Origin: an uncultured Clostridia bacterium
GTDB taxonomy: Bacteria; Bacillota; Clostridia; Oscillospirales; Acutalibacteraceae
Reading direction: 5' to 3'
Assembly: GCA_946184925.1 (NCBI GenBank)
Contig: CAMHHL010000017.1
Span: forward strand, 1-34,179
Length of the DNA stretch: 34,179 nucleotides
The translations under genes were made by a program, and so were the position numbers. Positions within the stretch are counted from its first letter, which is position 1; each line of letters begins with the position of its first letter. The notes beneath the pieces were generated by a model. The model had not been told where the DNA came from. It did no database searches and saw nothing but the letters and a program-made list of their open reading frames with translations. This document shows positions 34,036-34,179 of the stretch, piece after piece.

Positions 34036-34179
34036 ATGTTGCCTGCAGACAATATGATTCTGCTGTCCGTAATCAACACAAAGCTGAGAGATTATTACAA
34101 GAACCTCGACGAACTGTGCGACGACATGGGCGAAAGCAGAGATGAAATCGAAAAAAGGCTGAAACTAATTGACTACAGC
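34036..34179 (+). CDS. DUF4250-type small protein, 3' end outside the window
   Basis: The 48 visible codons begin MLPADNMILLSVINTKLR and continue with LDELCDDMGESRDEIEKRL, then reach the window edge without a stop. This matches my memory of DUF4250, a family of about 60-residue helix-turn-helix-like proteins of unknown function in Clostridia. AAGGAGG lies 7 bp before the ATG at 34036; an ATG two codons earlier is too close to it. The pattern of a short helical protein with a DELCDDMG turn could be DNA-binding, but that is inference. Confidence 0.8.
   Translation, partial: MLPADNMILLSVINTKLRDYYKNLDELCDDMGESRDEIEKRLKLIDYS

Overview
This 34 kb window is a piece of chromosome from an anaerobic, spore-forming, Gram-positive bacterium of the class Clostridia. 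It most resembles the Ruminococcaceae/Oscillospiraceae gut or rumen lineages; this placement is an inference. The evidence is a complete eight-gene spoIIIA operon, a ferredoxin-type indolepyruvate oxidoreductase, the L27-cleaving protease Prp next to an L27 with an N-terminal extension, and BspA-type leucine-rich-repeat surface proteins. Nearly every gene is on the minus strand; only the large BspA-like gene at 19519 and the truncated gene at the right edge are on the plus strand.

Layout. (a) 1-1070: 5' part of a secreted BspA-like protein running off the left edge. (b) 1258-5377: iorA-iorB-paaK-ACT operon with its own promoter and terminator, for oxidation of aryl-pyruvates and activation of aryl acids. 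(c) 5471-11484: nusB, a TsaD/Kae1-like paralogue, xseA and dnaE, overlapping head to tail behind one good promoter. (d) 11590-16172: spoIIIAA to spoIIIAH, the forespore-engulfment channel genes. (e) 16236-19367: a YwlG/UPF0340 protein, an HD-domain hydrolase and ligA, ended by a strong terminator. (f) 19519-21378: a 619-residue BspA-like protein. (g) 21474-22571: rpsF-ssb-rpsR behind a consensus promoter and a structured leader. (h) 22693-25512: type I pullulanase and a membrane-anchored GH25 lysozyme-like protein. (i) 25647-29546: rplU (with L21 leader), prp, rpmA, a small membrane protein, obgE, mrnC and a YitT-type membrane protein. (j) 29694-33899: an M16 peptidase pair, lgt and folD. (k) 34036 to the end: a truncated DUF4250-type protein.

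Most of the window is housekeeping, with tight start/stop overlaps that suggest translational coupling. I see no mobile element, CRISPR array, tRNA, rRNA or defence system, and I do not see a clearly undescribed system. The most useful leads are the TsaD-like paralogue between nusB and xseA, the lack of xseB beside xseA, the aryl-acid operon with its tandem ACT protein, the HD/UPF0340/ligA cluster, the start region of spoIIIAA (possible sigma-E promoter touching the start codon), and a recurring extended -10 promoter pattern.
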